Positions 8,331 through 15,737 of a stretch of 51,244 nucleotides of DNA are shown here, one piece after another (position 1 is the stretch's first letter; every line of letters begins with the position of its first letter). The notes under the pieces are model-generated. The model did no database searches. It was not told the DNA's origin and saw only the letters and a list, made by a program, of their open reading frames with translations. The DNA lies in contig CAMDED010000040.1 of assembly GCA_945893365.1 (NCBI GenBank), positions 1-51,244 of the forward strand, given 5' to 3'. Position numbers and translations under genes: made by a program. The stretch is from Candidatus Sulfopaludibacter sp. SbA3 (GTDB lineage Bacteria; Acidobacteriota; Terriglobia; Bryobacterales; Bryobacteraceae).

Positions 8331-8750
8331 GTGAAAAATCGAATTCCCCGTACCCAAGGCGAGCCGGCACGGCGGCATTTTTTCGCCACGACTATTAAGA
8401 CCACCGGGCTCGCCGCCCTCTACGCGGAGCTTCCGTAGGGATGGGCCGGGACTTTCTACGCTAGTGACGCGCCCGAAAAAAGCGACCTCCGTCTCGGGAT
8501 TGTAGCGGTAGCCAGTTGCGCCTCCCTCGTCATAGCCCACAAGAAAGGCTTCCTCAAGAAGTACGGCGTCAATTCGACGCTCTCAAAGGAGAACGGCTGG
8601 GCGGCGGCGCGCGACAAGTTGAACCGTGGCGAAAACCACGCCACGCACCTGAAGTACAGACAGAGTGTCGCATCGAATCTCGGCGCCTCGGGCTCGCCCA
8701 GGATCCCCATTTTCGGGAAAACCACGCGGGAAGGCAACCGCACGCATAGT
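8331..8750 (+). pseudogene. Relic of a nitrate/bicarbonate-type ABC binding protein (NrtA/CmpA)
   Basis: On the plus strand, from GTG 8331, the frame encodes a Tat-like leader (ARRHFFATTIKTTGLAAL), meets one TAG at 8436-8438, and continues in the same frame with TFYASDAPEKSDLRLG, then ASLVIAHKKGFLKKYGV and NGWAAARDKL...HATHL...VASNLGASGSP. That is the N-terminal lobe pattern of NrtA/CmpA periplasmic binding proteins (normally about 400-450 residues). Homology fades after about 8715. Only the first third remains, with no transporter partners nearby, so it is a decayed fragment. It lies opposite to the neighbouring genes, between the two direct repeats. Confidence 0.7.
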
Positions 8751-8794
8751 CGGGAGGCGTTCCGGATTCGGCCGCCCTGCCTGGCGCCCTCACG

Positions 8795-8885
8795 GCGGTA
8801 TGACCGGGCCGCACGCGCCGGTGAAGGGCTAGTTCCAGACCTATTCCGTCAGAACATGCACAAGTTTGAATGTGTCCCGCGGGGG
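8795..8885. repeat. Direct repeat copy B: dehydrogenase tail plus decayed isomerase start
   Basis: The right part (8841-8885) is the 3' end of the complete dehydrogenase gene and repeats 8194-8238. Just downstream of its stop, on the minus strand, bases 8795-8836 resemble the isomerase codons for DWPFTAACKAI (here reading roughly PFTGACG, with a stop replacing the Trp). This looks like the start of a second isomerase copy, with about 14 codons lost and no open frame. Copy A kept the isomerase and lost the dehydrogenase; copy B did the opposite. Confidence 0.6.
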
Positions 8886-9863
8886 CTCGAGAACGCCGCC
8901 GCGAAAGGCGCCAAGGGGAACGCGCCGGATAAAGCCTTCGAGCACGCGGCGGTCGAACCGGGCGAGATCCCTAACCGCAAGCGCCATCGATTCCGGACTG
9001 GCGTTGACGCTGCCGAACACGATTTGGTTCTTCATCACCAGGTCGAGAAAAGAAATATGTCCGGCTCCCACTCCGCCGCCAAGCACTGCGTAAACCCCGC
9101 TCGGACCGAGGCAGCGGAAGCCGGCGAAGGCGGCTTCGGGAGAGCCGGTCGCTTCCACCACGAGGTCCGCCCGGGGCGCGTGGCCGTCAAGCGCCGTGCA
9201 ATAGCCGATTCCCGCGGAGACGATCTTCGAGACCCTTGGATGCGAGCCGGGCTCGGCCGAATGAATGGCGACTTCAATTCCACGAGCCTGAAGAGCGAGC
9301 GCGGCGAGAAAACCGATCGGCCCCGCGCCCAGCACAAGCGCGCGCTCGATGGGCTCTTCATGGAGCCGGATCGCCTTTTCGATGGCCTTTTCCACCACAC
9401 TCAGAGGTTCGGTCAACACCGCGAAGCGCGCGATCTCCTCAGGAACAGGGATCAGATCGCCGGCGAAATCGACGGCTCGTTCACTCATGTATCCGTGCCG
9501 GCGAAAGATGCCGCGTTCGGTGTAAGCGCCGCTCACGCACAAGTCGCGGCGGTTGCGCTCGCAGGCGCGGCAGGCGGGTGCGCAGGCTCGCCGGACCGTG
9601 GGCACGACCCAGTCTCCGGGTTTCAATCGCGTCACCGCTCCACCGGCGGCAAGGACCCGGCCGAGCGCTTCATGGCCCGGAATCAGAGTCGTCTCGCCGG
9701 ACGGAGCTTCGCCCCGCGCAAACGCGGCGAGATCGCGGTCGGTGCCGCACACTCCAACCTCCACGACTCGAATCAGAACCTGATTGTCCGAATCGAAAAC
9801 CGGCTCGGGGACGTCTCCCTCCTCGATTCTCCGTGAGTTAAGGTCGAGCCAGACGGCTTTCAT
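8841..9863 (-). CDS. Zinc-dependent sugar/polyol dehydrogenase (MDR family)
   Basis: This is a 340-residue medium-chain dehydrogenase, closest in pattern to glucose/aldose and polyol dehydrogenases. Catalytic zinc ligands are Cys39 (VGVCGTD) and His64-Glu65 (PGHEALG). The structural zinc is held by Cys94, Cys98, Cys101 and Cys109. The Rossmann motif LVLGAGPIGFLAAL lies near residues 190-203. It oxidises an alcohol group of a sugar or polyol with NAD(P). It starts 19 bases after the glycosyltransferase-methyltransferase gene, so they are probably co-transcribed. Its last 15 codons recur at 8194-8238, evidence of a former second copy beside the isomerase. Confidence 0.88.
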   Translation of the reverse strand: MKAVWLDLNSRRIEEGDVPEPVFDSDNQVLIRVVEVGVCGTDRDLAAFARGEAPSGETTLIPGHEALGRVLAAGGAVTRLKPGDWVVPTVRRACAPACRACERNRRDLCVSGAYTERGIFRRHGYMSERAVDFAGDLIPVPEEIARFAVLTEPLSVVEKAIEKAIRLHEEPIERALVLGAGPIGFLAALALQARGIEVAIHSAEPGSHPRVSKIVSAGIGYCTALDGHAPRADLVVEATGSPEAAFAGFRCLGPSGVYAVLGGGVGAGHISFLDLVMKNQIVFGSVNASPESMALAVRDLARFDRRVLEGFIRRVPLGAFRGGVLEPPRDTFKLVHVLTE

Positions 9864-9882
9864 CGTTCTCGCGATTCTCGCT

Positions 9883-11304
9883 TCATCCCTTCCTCGCCGC
9901 GGATTTTCGCGCCACGACGATGAGCGAGAGCCCCTGCCACGGCAGCAGCTTATCGATGTTGCGCCAAATCCACACGGACTTGTCGAACAGCTTCAGCACA
10001 AGCTTGTTGATGGACGTCCGGCCGAGAACCTTGCCATAGAACCACCATGCCGGCACGCCGATCCTGTTGACCTCAATCGCATCCTCGATCTGAAGACCCG
10101 CTCGCTCCGCCGCTGCCCGCACGGTTGCCGCGTCGAACCGGCGGCTATGTCCGGCAAACCGGTCGAGCGTTCCAAACAGTCCCTCGCCTTGCGGGACCAG
10201 CGCGACCAGCGCCCCTCCCGGCTTGAGCGTTCGAACAAGCGAGGCCAGCGTCCGATCGGGATTCGGCGTGTCCGCCAGAACGTTGAGCGCGAGCACGGTG
10301 TCGAAGGATTCTTCGAGGCCGTCGAAATCCGCATCCACGGACGGGTCGATGCGCCGCACCGTGACGTTCGGCGTGCGAAGAAAGCGGTTGTTCAGGGCGT
10401 GGAGATGCAGCGGGTCCTTCTCGGCCGCGACGTACATCACGCGGCGGCTCATCGTGCGGGCGGCAATGTTGCCGATCCCCGCTCCCAATTCAAGCACCGT
10501 GTCGCCCATGTGAGGGCGCAGCACGCGGATGATCCAGCTGATGTACTGCGGCGTTCCCGTGAGAGTGTTCAACGACCCTCGTCCGTAAGGCTCCGAGTAC
10601 AGATCGTCGATCAGCCAGAAACGCAGAATCACCCCCATCGCTTTGACGCCGTCCTTCCACCCTATCTTTTTACCTTCCTCGTACGTCCGGCCATGGTAGC
10701 TGATGGGCACCTCGTAAACCCTCAGCTTCCTTTTGGCGCACTTCACTACGATTTCAGGCTCAAATCCGAACCTGTTTGAGCGGATGGGAATGCTCTTAAG
10801 AAGATCCGTGCGGAACGCCTTGTAACCGGTCTCCATGTCCGTCAGGTTGAGATTGCAGAACATGTTCGAGATCAGAGTCAAGGTCTTGTTGATGACCGAG
10901 TGCCAAAACAAGAGCACGCGGGTCTGTTCGCTCACAAGATAGCGGGAGCCGAAAACGGCGTCGGCGTGGCCGGTGACAAGGGGCAGCAGCAGGCGCGGAT
11001 ACTCCGCCGGGTCGTATTCGAGGTCGGCGTCCTGAATGAGGCAGAAATCGCCCTCCGCATACCCGATCGCGGTGCGAACGGCCGCGCCTTTTCCTTTGTT
11101 CACCTCGTGCCGGTAGAGGCGAATTTCCGGGTGCGCCGCGGCCAGGCGCTGAAGAATGGCGAAGGTGCCGTCGGTCGAAGAATCGTCCACCATGACAATC
11201 TCCCGCGTCATGTCTTCGGGTAAGGGGGCGGCAAGCACATGGGAAATACAACGCTCGACGACCGTGCGCTCGTTGTAAACCGGCATCAGGATGGAAAGCT
11301 TCAT
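9883..11304 (-). CDS. Bifunctional glycosyltransferase 2 / SAM methyltransferase
   Basis: This is a 473-residue fusion. Residues 1-235 form a GT-A glycosyltransferase of the dolichyl-phosphate mannosyltransferase-like GT2 type: ILMPVYNE at the start, VDDSSTDGT near 39-47, DAD at 92-94, and a late FGFEPEIVVKCAKRKLRVYE. Residues 255-410 are a class I SAM methyltransferase with motif I LELGAGIGN at 271-279 and a following acidic strand end (AAEKD). A hydrophobic, basic tail follows (KSVWIWRNIDKLLPWQGLSLIVV). It probably transfers a sugar to a lipid carrier at the membrane and methylates the product or an associated one. Fusions of this type are known in several phyla, so the arrangement is uncommon but not new. 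Confidence 0.88.
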   Translation of the reverse strand: MKLSILMPVYNERTVVERCISHVLAAPLPEDMTREIVMVDDSSTDGTFAILQRLAAAHPEIRLYRHEVNKGKGAAVRTAIGYAEGDFCLIQDADLEYDPAEYPRLLLPLVTGHADAVFGSRYLVSEQTRVLLFWHSVINKTLTLISNMFCNLNLTDMETGYKAFRTDLLKSIPIRSNRFGFEPEIVVKCAKRKLRVYEVPISYHGRTYEEGKKIGWKDGVKAMGVILRFWLIDDLYSEPYGRGSLNTLTGTPQYISWIIRVLRPHMGDTVLELGAGIGNIAARTMSRRVMYVAAEKDPLHLHALNNRFLRTPNVTVRRIDPSVDADFDGLEESFDTVLALNVLADTPNPDRTLASLVRTLKPGGALVALVPQGEGLFGTLDRFAGHSRRFDAATVRAAAERAGLQIEDAIEVNRIGVPAWWFYGKVLGRTSINKLVLKLFDKSVWIWRNIDKLLPWQGLSLIVVARKSAARKG

Positions 11305-11323
11305 CTGGCAAAAGCCCGGCGGG

Positions 11324-11329
11324 TATAAT
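11324..11329 (+). promoter_or_regulatory. Putative -10 box for the oxidoreductase gene
   Basis: A perfect TATAAT lies 17 bases before the preferred ATG at 11346. The matching -35 region is weak (TCATCT with a 17-base spacer). The box overlaps an upstream in-frame ATG at 11328, which argues for the later start. Confidence 0.4.
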
Positions 11330-11345
11330 GAGTGCGGAGTGTCAA

Positions 11346-12512
11346 ATGAGCCAACACACGAGCAACGATACCAACAGGCGGGACTTCTTCAAGAATAGCG
11401 GAATTGGCGCTGCCGCGGGCTTTACGGCAGGTTTCACCATCGTCAAACCGGAGCAGGTTCGCGGCTCTCAGGCGAACTCGGCGCTATCGGTGGGATTGGT
11501 GGGCGCCGGCCGGCGCGGGACGGCGATCGCGGGTATATTCGCGCGCAACGAGTTCGCGAAGATCGTCTCGATCACGGACATTTACGACGATCAACTGGAA
11601 GCCGCTTCGAAAAAATTCGCCGGGGCGCGCAGGTTCAAGAGTATCAACGACGCGCTGGCGAGCGAGGTGGATGCAATCTACATCGCGACGCCGCCCTATC
11701 TGCACCCGGAGCATTTCGAGCTGGCGGTGAAAGCGAAGAAGCACATCTTCATGGAAAAGCCCGCGGGCGTCGACCCGGCAGGGTGCAAACGAGTGATCGA
11801 GGCCGCGAAGATAGCGGACAAGAACAAGCGAATTTCGGTCGATTACCAGCAGCGGTACGGCAAGGATTACAAAAAAGCGTACGCCATCGTGAAGTCGGGC
11901 GAGCTGGGCGGGATCAAGATGATTCGCGCGGCGTGGCTGGGAGGCGATCTGCCGCGGCGGTCGGGGCATAAGGCGAGCGAGGAGAAAGTCCGCAACTGGC
12001 TTTTCTACCGCGAGCTGGGGGGCGACATCATCGTCGAGCAGAACTGCCATAATCTCGACGTGGTGAACTGGTTCATGGGAACGCACCCGGTAAAGGCTTC
12101 CGGTTACGGCGGGCGGCAGGTGCGTACCGACATCGGCAACATCATGGACAATCTGGCCGCGACGTTCCAGTTCGAGAACGGCCTGGTGTTCAGTTACAGC
12201 GCGAATCAGTTTTCGACGGGCGGATTCCAGGACATTTCAGAGACGTTCATCTGCGAGCGCGGTGCGATCACGACGTCGCGGCGCGGCTACAAACTGTACA
12301 ACGGCAAGGATCGCAATGCGCCTCCGGTCGAAGTAGTTACGGCGGGCGACATCACGGTGGACGCCGTCAACGAATTTGTGGACGGAGCGCGCAACGGACA
12401 CATCGAGAACGCGGGTTTCACGGCGGCCGAAAGCACGCTTACGGCGATCATGGCGCGGGAAGCGATTTACAGCGGGAAAGTGGTGACGTGGGGAGACGTG
12501 TGGAAGGGATGA
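11346..12512 (+). CDS. Tat-exported Gfo/Idh/MocA oxidoreductase
   Basis: This is a 388-residue protein. The N-terminus carries a Tat signal (TNRRDFFKNSGIGAAAGFTA), so it is exported folded with its cofactor. The Rossmann domain has LSVGLVGAGRRGTAIAG, and the family motif HIFMEKPAG contains the conserved Glu-Lys-Pro; the C-terminal alpha/beta domain shows YQQRYGKDYKKA and a catalytic-type ELGGDIIVEQNCHNLDVVNW with conserved His. It oxidises or reduces a sugar or inositol derivative with NAD(P). I prefer ATG 11346 (GGAG ribosome site 7 bases before it) to ATG 11328, which overlaps the -10 box. It is divergent from the glycosyltransferase gene and may serve the same carbohydrate. Confidence 0.88.
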   Translation: MSQHTSNDTNRRDFFKNSGIGAAAGFTAGFTIVKPEQVRGSQANSALSVGLVGAGRRGTAIAGIFARNEFAKIVSITDIYDDQLEAASKKFAGARRFKSINDALASEVDAIYIATPPYLHPEHFELAVKAKKHIFMEKPAGVDPAGCKRVIEAAKIADKNKRISVDYQQRYGKDYKKAYAIVKSGELGGIKMIRAAWLGGDLPRRSGHKASEEKVRNWLFYRELGGDIIVEQNCHNLDVVNWFMGTHPVKASGYGGRQVRTDIGNIMDNLAATFQFENGLVFSYSANQFSTGGFQDISETFICERGAITTSRRGYKLYNGKDRNAPPVEVVTAGDITVDAVNEFVDGARNGHIENAGFTAAESTLTAIMAREAIYSGKVVTWGDVWKG

Positions 12513-12554
12513 GGGCTGCCATAGCGGCAAAAGCGGCGCCGGAGCCGGGCCGGA

Positions 12555-12947
12555 TTAGACTTTCGGAAGCGCGTATAGATTGAGCTCCTTCATCGGGTAG
12601 TGCTTAACGTTATCTGTGATGAGAGTGATTTGGTGATAAATCGCCACGGCCGCAATCGTCGCGTCAGTCGCGGCCAGAGTGGTTCCCTTGCTGCTGTAGT
12701 CTCGCTTGAGCAGACCAGCCAGGCGGGCGACCGGCCAAATGATTGAATAGTATTGCAGGCTCTGCAACAGCTCCAAGGTTTGAGCTTCCTCATGCGGCCG
12801 CAGGCCGGCGTGGACTTCGGTGACATTGATGGCGCAACACGCCAAGAGATGGCCTTGATGCAGGAGTTCTTTTAGAAGATGGTCTCGATGCCGCTTGCCG
12901 TTGATAGTGTCGATGATGACGCTCGTGTCGAGAAGATAAGTCGCCAT
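12555..12947 (-). CDS. vapC: VapC-type PIN-domain toxin
   Basis: This is a 130-residue PIN ribonuclease. The acidic active site is visible: Asp7 in LLDTSVIID, Glu44 in NVTEVHAG, Asp95 in AATDATIAA, and Asp112 in LITDN. VapC toxins cut tRNA or rRNA with Mg2+ and are neutralised by the partner made from the preceding gene. One base separates the antitoxin stop from this ATG (TGACATG), so translation is coupled. It is complete with no damage visible. The downstream neighbour converges on it. Confidence 0.9.
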   Translation of the reverse strand: MATYLLDTSVIIDTINGKRHRDHLLKELLHQGHLLACCAINVTEVHAGLRPHEEAQTLELLQSLQYYSIIWPVARLAGLLKRDYSSKGTTLAATDATIAAVAIYHQITLITDNVKHYPMKELNLYALPKV

Positions 12948-12948
12948 G

Positions 12949-13215
12949 TCAGCGGGAGGCTACTTTCTGAAAGCGCTCCTCGTCCTGCCGCCGCATTTCG
13001 TCCACCCACTTGGCCGCGCCCTGCATCAATTCGGGGTGGTCTTTGTCTTTCCAGGAGCCGGCCGCGGCTTCGAGCGCCTTAAGCTGCCGCAGGCGCATGA
13101 GTTCTTTCTCAGCCGCTTGAACAAGAAAGGCGCTGCGGCCGCGCTTGCCGACCAAGGTGTCAATTGCGGCGGCCAGTTGCTGGGGAATGACGATATGTGT
13201 GCGTTTAAGGTTCAT
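12949..13215 (-). CDS. vapB: Antitoxin of the VapC pair (ribbon-helix-helix-like)
   Basis: This is an 88-residue protein. The N-terminus (MNLKRTHIVIPQQLAAAIDT, then RGRSAFLVQAAEKELMRL) has the strand-helix-helix layout of an RHH DNA-binding antitoxin. The charged C-terminal half (WKDKDHPELM, then VDEMRRQDEERFQ) would wrap the toxin. Antitoxins of this class usually bind their own promoter; the good -35/-10 pair just upstream fits that. The gene symbol is by analogy to VapB; the exact subfamily is not certain. Confidence 0.85.
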   Translation of the reverse strand: MNLKRTHIVIPQQLAAAIDTLVGKRGRSAFLVQAAEKELMRLRQLKALEAAAGSWKDKDHPELMQGAAKWVDEMRRQDEERFQKVASR

Positions 13216-13233
13216 GGCGTTAGGCCCACTCTT

Positions 13234-13261
13234 AGTTTAACAGGCTGTGTGAATCCGTCAA
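13234..13261 (-). promoter_or_regulatory. Putative sigma70 promoter of the toxin-antitoxin pair
   Basis: On the minus strand TTGACG (13256-13261) and TAAACT (13234-13239) are separated by 16 bases. The -10 box is about 18 bases from the antitoxin ATG, leaving a short leader where autoregulation by the antitoxin would be expected. Confidence 0.5.
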
Positions 13262-13276
13262 CTACGGATAATCACA

Positions 13277-15700
13277 TCACATCAGGCTGAACGGATCGAC
13301 ATCGATCACCAGCGCCGTCGCGTTCCACTTCTGCTTCAGCGCAAACTCGCGGGCCCGCTGCAGGAAGTCCTTGAGCGCTACGCGGCTGGCGGCCTTGATC
13401 AGGAACTGATACCGGTATTCATTCTTCAACCTCGGCACGGGAGCCTCCGCCGGACCCATCATCCTCAGCTTCTCGGGCGCAGGCTGCAGGAACCAGTTCA
13501 ACTCCGACGTCAACTTTAGCGCGTGCTCCTGCTTCTCGCTGCGCACCAGAATGTTCGCCATCGCGCTGAACGGCGGATAGTGCATCAGCCGCCGGAAATT
13601 CAATTCCTTTTCGTAGAACGTCTGATAGTCGTGTTTGGCCGCCATCCGCACGGCGTAGTGATCCGGATTGATCGTCTGGATGAGCACGATCCCCGGCAGA
13701 TCTCCCCGCCCCGCGCGCCCGGCGACTTGCGTCAACAACTGAAACGTACGCTCCGCCGCGCGAAAGTCGGGCATGCCGAGGCCGACGTCCGCCGAGACGA
13801 CTCCCACGAGCGTAACGTTCGGAATGTCGTGGCCCTTGGCGATCATCTGCGTGCCTACCAGAATGTCGAAGCTGCGCTCGCGAAAGCCTTGGAGAATCGT
13901 CTCGTACTGCCGCTTGCCGGACGCCGTGTCGCGGTCGAGCCGCGCGATTCGCGCTTTCGGAAATTCCCGATGCAGCTCCTCCTCCACCTTTTCCGACCCC
14001 ACGCCCAGAAAATAGATGTGCTCGCTCTGGCATTTCGGACAGTGTTCGGGAACCTTCTCCGCGTAGTTGCACACATGGCAGAGCATTCGGCGGTCGCGCC
14101 GGTGATAGGTGAGCGTGAGCGCGCAGTTGGCGCACTGCACTCGTTCTCCGCAGGAGCGGCACGCCACGAAACTCGAAAAGCCGCGCCGGTTCAGAAGCAC
14201 CATGGTTTGCTCGCCATTCTCGAGCCGGAATCCGATCGCTTCGATCAGACGGCGTGAGAACGTGGCCTGCTTGCGCGTTTCGAGAAACTCCTGCCGCATG
14301 TCGATGATTTCCACCTGCGGCATGGGCCGCGCCTCCACGCGCTCGTTCAGTTCAATGAGCGCGTACTTCCCGCGCTCCGCGTTGTAGCGCGTTTCGAGGC
14401 TCGGAGTGGCCGAACCGAGCACCACGCAGGCTCCCGCGGCTTGGGCGCGTACGAGCGCCACATCCCGTCCGTTGTAGCGCGGCGTTTCCTCCTGCTTGTA
14501 ACTCTGGTCGTGCTCTTCATCAACCACGATCAGGCCCAGATCGGGAATCGGGGCGAAAATTCCGGACCGCGTGCCCACGACGACGCCCGCCGCGCCGGCC
14601 TGAATGCGCCTCCATTGTTCGGCGCGCTCGGTATCGGTAAACGCGCTATGCAGGATCGCCACCTTGGCTCCGAAGCGGCCGAAGAACTGACCCGCAACCG
14701 CGGGCGTAAGCGCTATCTCGGGCACCATCAGGAGTGCGCCCCGGCCTATCGATAAAGCCACTTCGATGGCATTCAGATAGACTTCGGTCTTACCCGAACC
14801 CGTCACGCCGTGAAGAAGAAACGCGGAGAATTGCCTCGAGCGGATGGCGGCGGCGATGTTCTCGAAGGCTTCCGATTGCGCCGCATTGAGCGCGTGAGGC
14901 GTGCGGATCGGTCCCGAGGCATTCGTGCCGGCCATCGTGCGCACGGCGGTCGCGAACCCCTTTCGTGCGAGCGAGCGGGCGGCAGCGCCGAAGCCGCGCA
15001 TGGTTCCTTCGAGGTCCTTCAGGTTGTGCGACCCGGGATGCAGATCGAGAAAGGCAAGCAATTCCCGCTCGGCCTTGGGCAGTTTGACTTCTGCCGGCCT
15101 CTTTTCCGAAAGCTCGATTTGCAGACGGTCGCCGGGCGCCTTTAGCGGGTCGCGTTCTTCCCGCATCTGCTCGGCGATCACGAATCCGCGGCGCTCGAGA
15201 GACTTCAGGGCCTTGTCCGCGAGCGGGAGTTTCTTCGCGAGATAGGCTGCCGAAAGCGGGCGTCTCTCGATCAGACGCAGCACCTGCACCACGGGATCCT
15301 CGGGCGAGGCGTCGAACAAGAGCTGACGCACCGCATCGCGGCCCGCATCGGAAATCGAATACGTCTTCCCGGAGCGGATCTCGGCGGCCAGCGGCAGCAT
15401 GGAACGCAGCACTTCGCCGAGAGGAGCGCAGTAGTAGCCGGCAATCCACTTGCCGAGCGCAAGCAGATCCGCGCCCAGCACGGGAACGGTGTCGATGAGG
15501 CGCAATGCTTCGCGCGCCGCAATCTCGGGCGGCGGCGTGTCGTCGTGGCAGCGGAGAACGACGCCGGTCATCTTTCGCGTGCCGAAGGGGACCACGACCC
15601 GGCAGCCCTCCCTTACGCGATGGCGCAGGGTATCCGGAAGGGAGTAAGTGAACGGCTGATCGAGCGGAACGGGGAGACTGACGTCGCAGAATCTCGGCAT
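13277..15700 (-). CDS. priA: Primosomal protein N' (replication restart helicase PriA)
   Basis: This is an 807-residue protein, normal to slightly long for PriA. The N-terminal 3'-DNA-binding domain starts VSLPVPLDQPFTYSLP. The helicase core has Walker A (GVTGSGKTEVYL, near residue 295), the DEEH box (VDEEHDQSYKQEE, near 393), and GTQMIAKGHD and QVAGRAGRG in the second lobe. The zinc-binding insertion (CRSCGERVQCANC, then CHVCNYAEKVPEHCPKC, near 513-560) gives the eight Cys expected. It reloads the replicative helicase at stalled forks in the cytoplasm. No damage is visible. It stands apart from its neighbours on the minus strand. Confidence 0.96.
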   Translation of the reverse strand: MPRFCDVSLPVPLDQPFTYSLPDTLRHRVREGCRVVVPFGTRKMTGVVLRCHDDTPPPEIAAREALRLIDTVPVLGADLLALGKWIAGYYCAPLGEVLRSMLPLAAEIRSGKTYSISDAGRDAVRQLLFDASPEDPVVQVLRLIERRPLSAAYLAKKLPLADKALKSLERRGFVIAEQMREERDPLKAPGDRLQIELSEKRPAEVKLPKAERELLAFLDLHPGSHNLKDLEGTMRGFGAAARSLARKGFATAVRTMAGTNASGPIRTPHALNAAQSEAFENIAAAIRSRQFSAFLLHGVTGSGKTEVYLNAIEVALSIGRGALLMVPEIALTPAVAGQFFGRFGAKVAILHSAFTDTERAEQWRRIQAGAAGVVVGTRSGIFAPIPDLGLIVVDEEHDQSYKQEETPRYNGRDVALVRAQAAGACVVLGSATPSLETRYNAERGKYALIELNERVEARPMPQVEIIDMRQEFLETRKQATFSRRLIEAIGFRLENGEQTMVLLNRRGFSSFVACRSCGERVQCANCALTLTYHRRDRRMLCHVCNYAEKVPEHCPKCQSEHIYFLGVGSEKVEEELHREFPKARIARLDRDTASGKRQYETILQGFRERSFDILVGTQMIAKGHDIPNVTLVGVVSADVGLGMPDFRAAERTFQLLTQVAGRAGRGDLPGIVLIQTINPDHYAVRMAAKHDYQTFYEKELNFRRLMHYPPFSAMANILVRSEKQEHALKLTSELNWFLQPAPEKLRMMGPAEAPVPRLKNEYRYQFLIKAASRVALKDFLQRAREFALKQKWNATALVIDVDPFSLM

Positions 15701-15737
15701 CCTCAGGCTTCCGTCGGGTCTTCGCTCAGGGCTTCTC

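Noticed and set aside
8619-9836. Plus-strand open frame running from the NrtA relic through the dehydrogenase
   Set aside because: The first part is the NrtA-like relic; beyond about 8750 it is antisense of the dehydrogenase and not coding.
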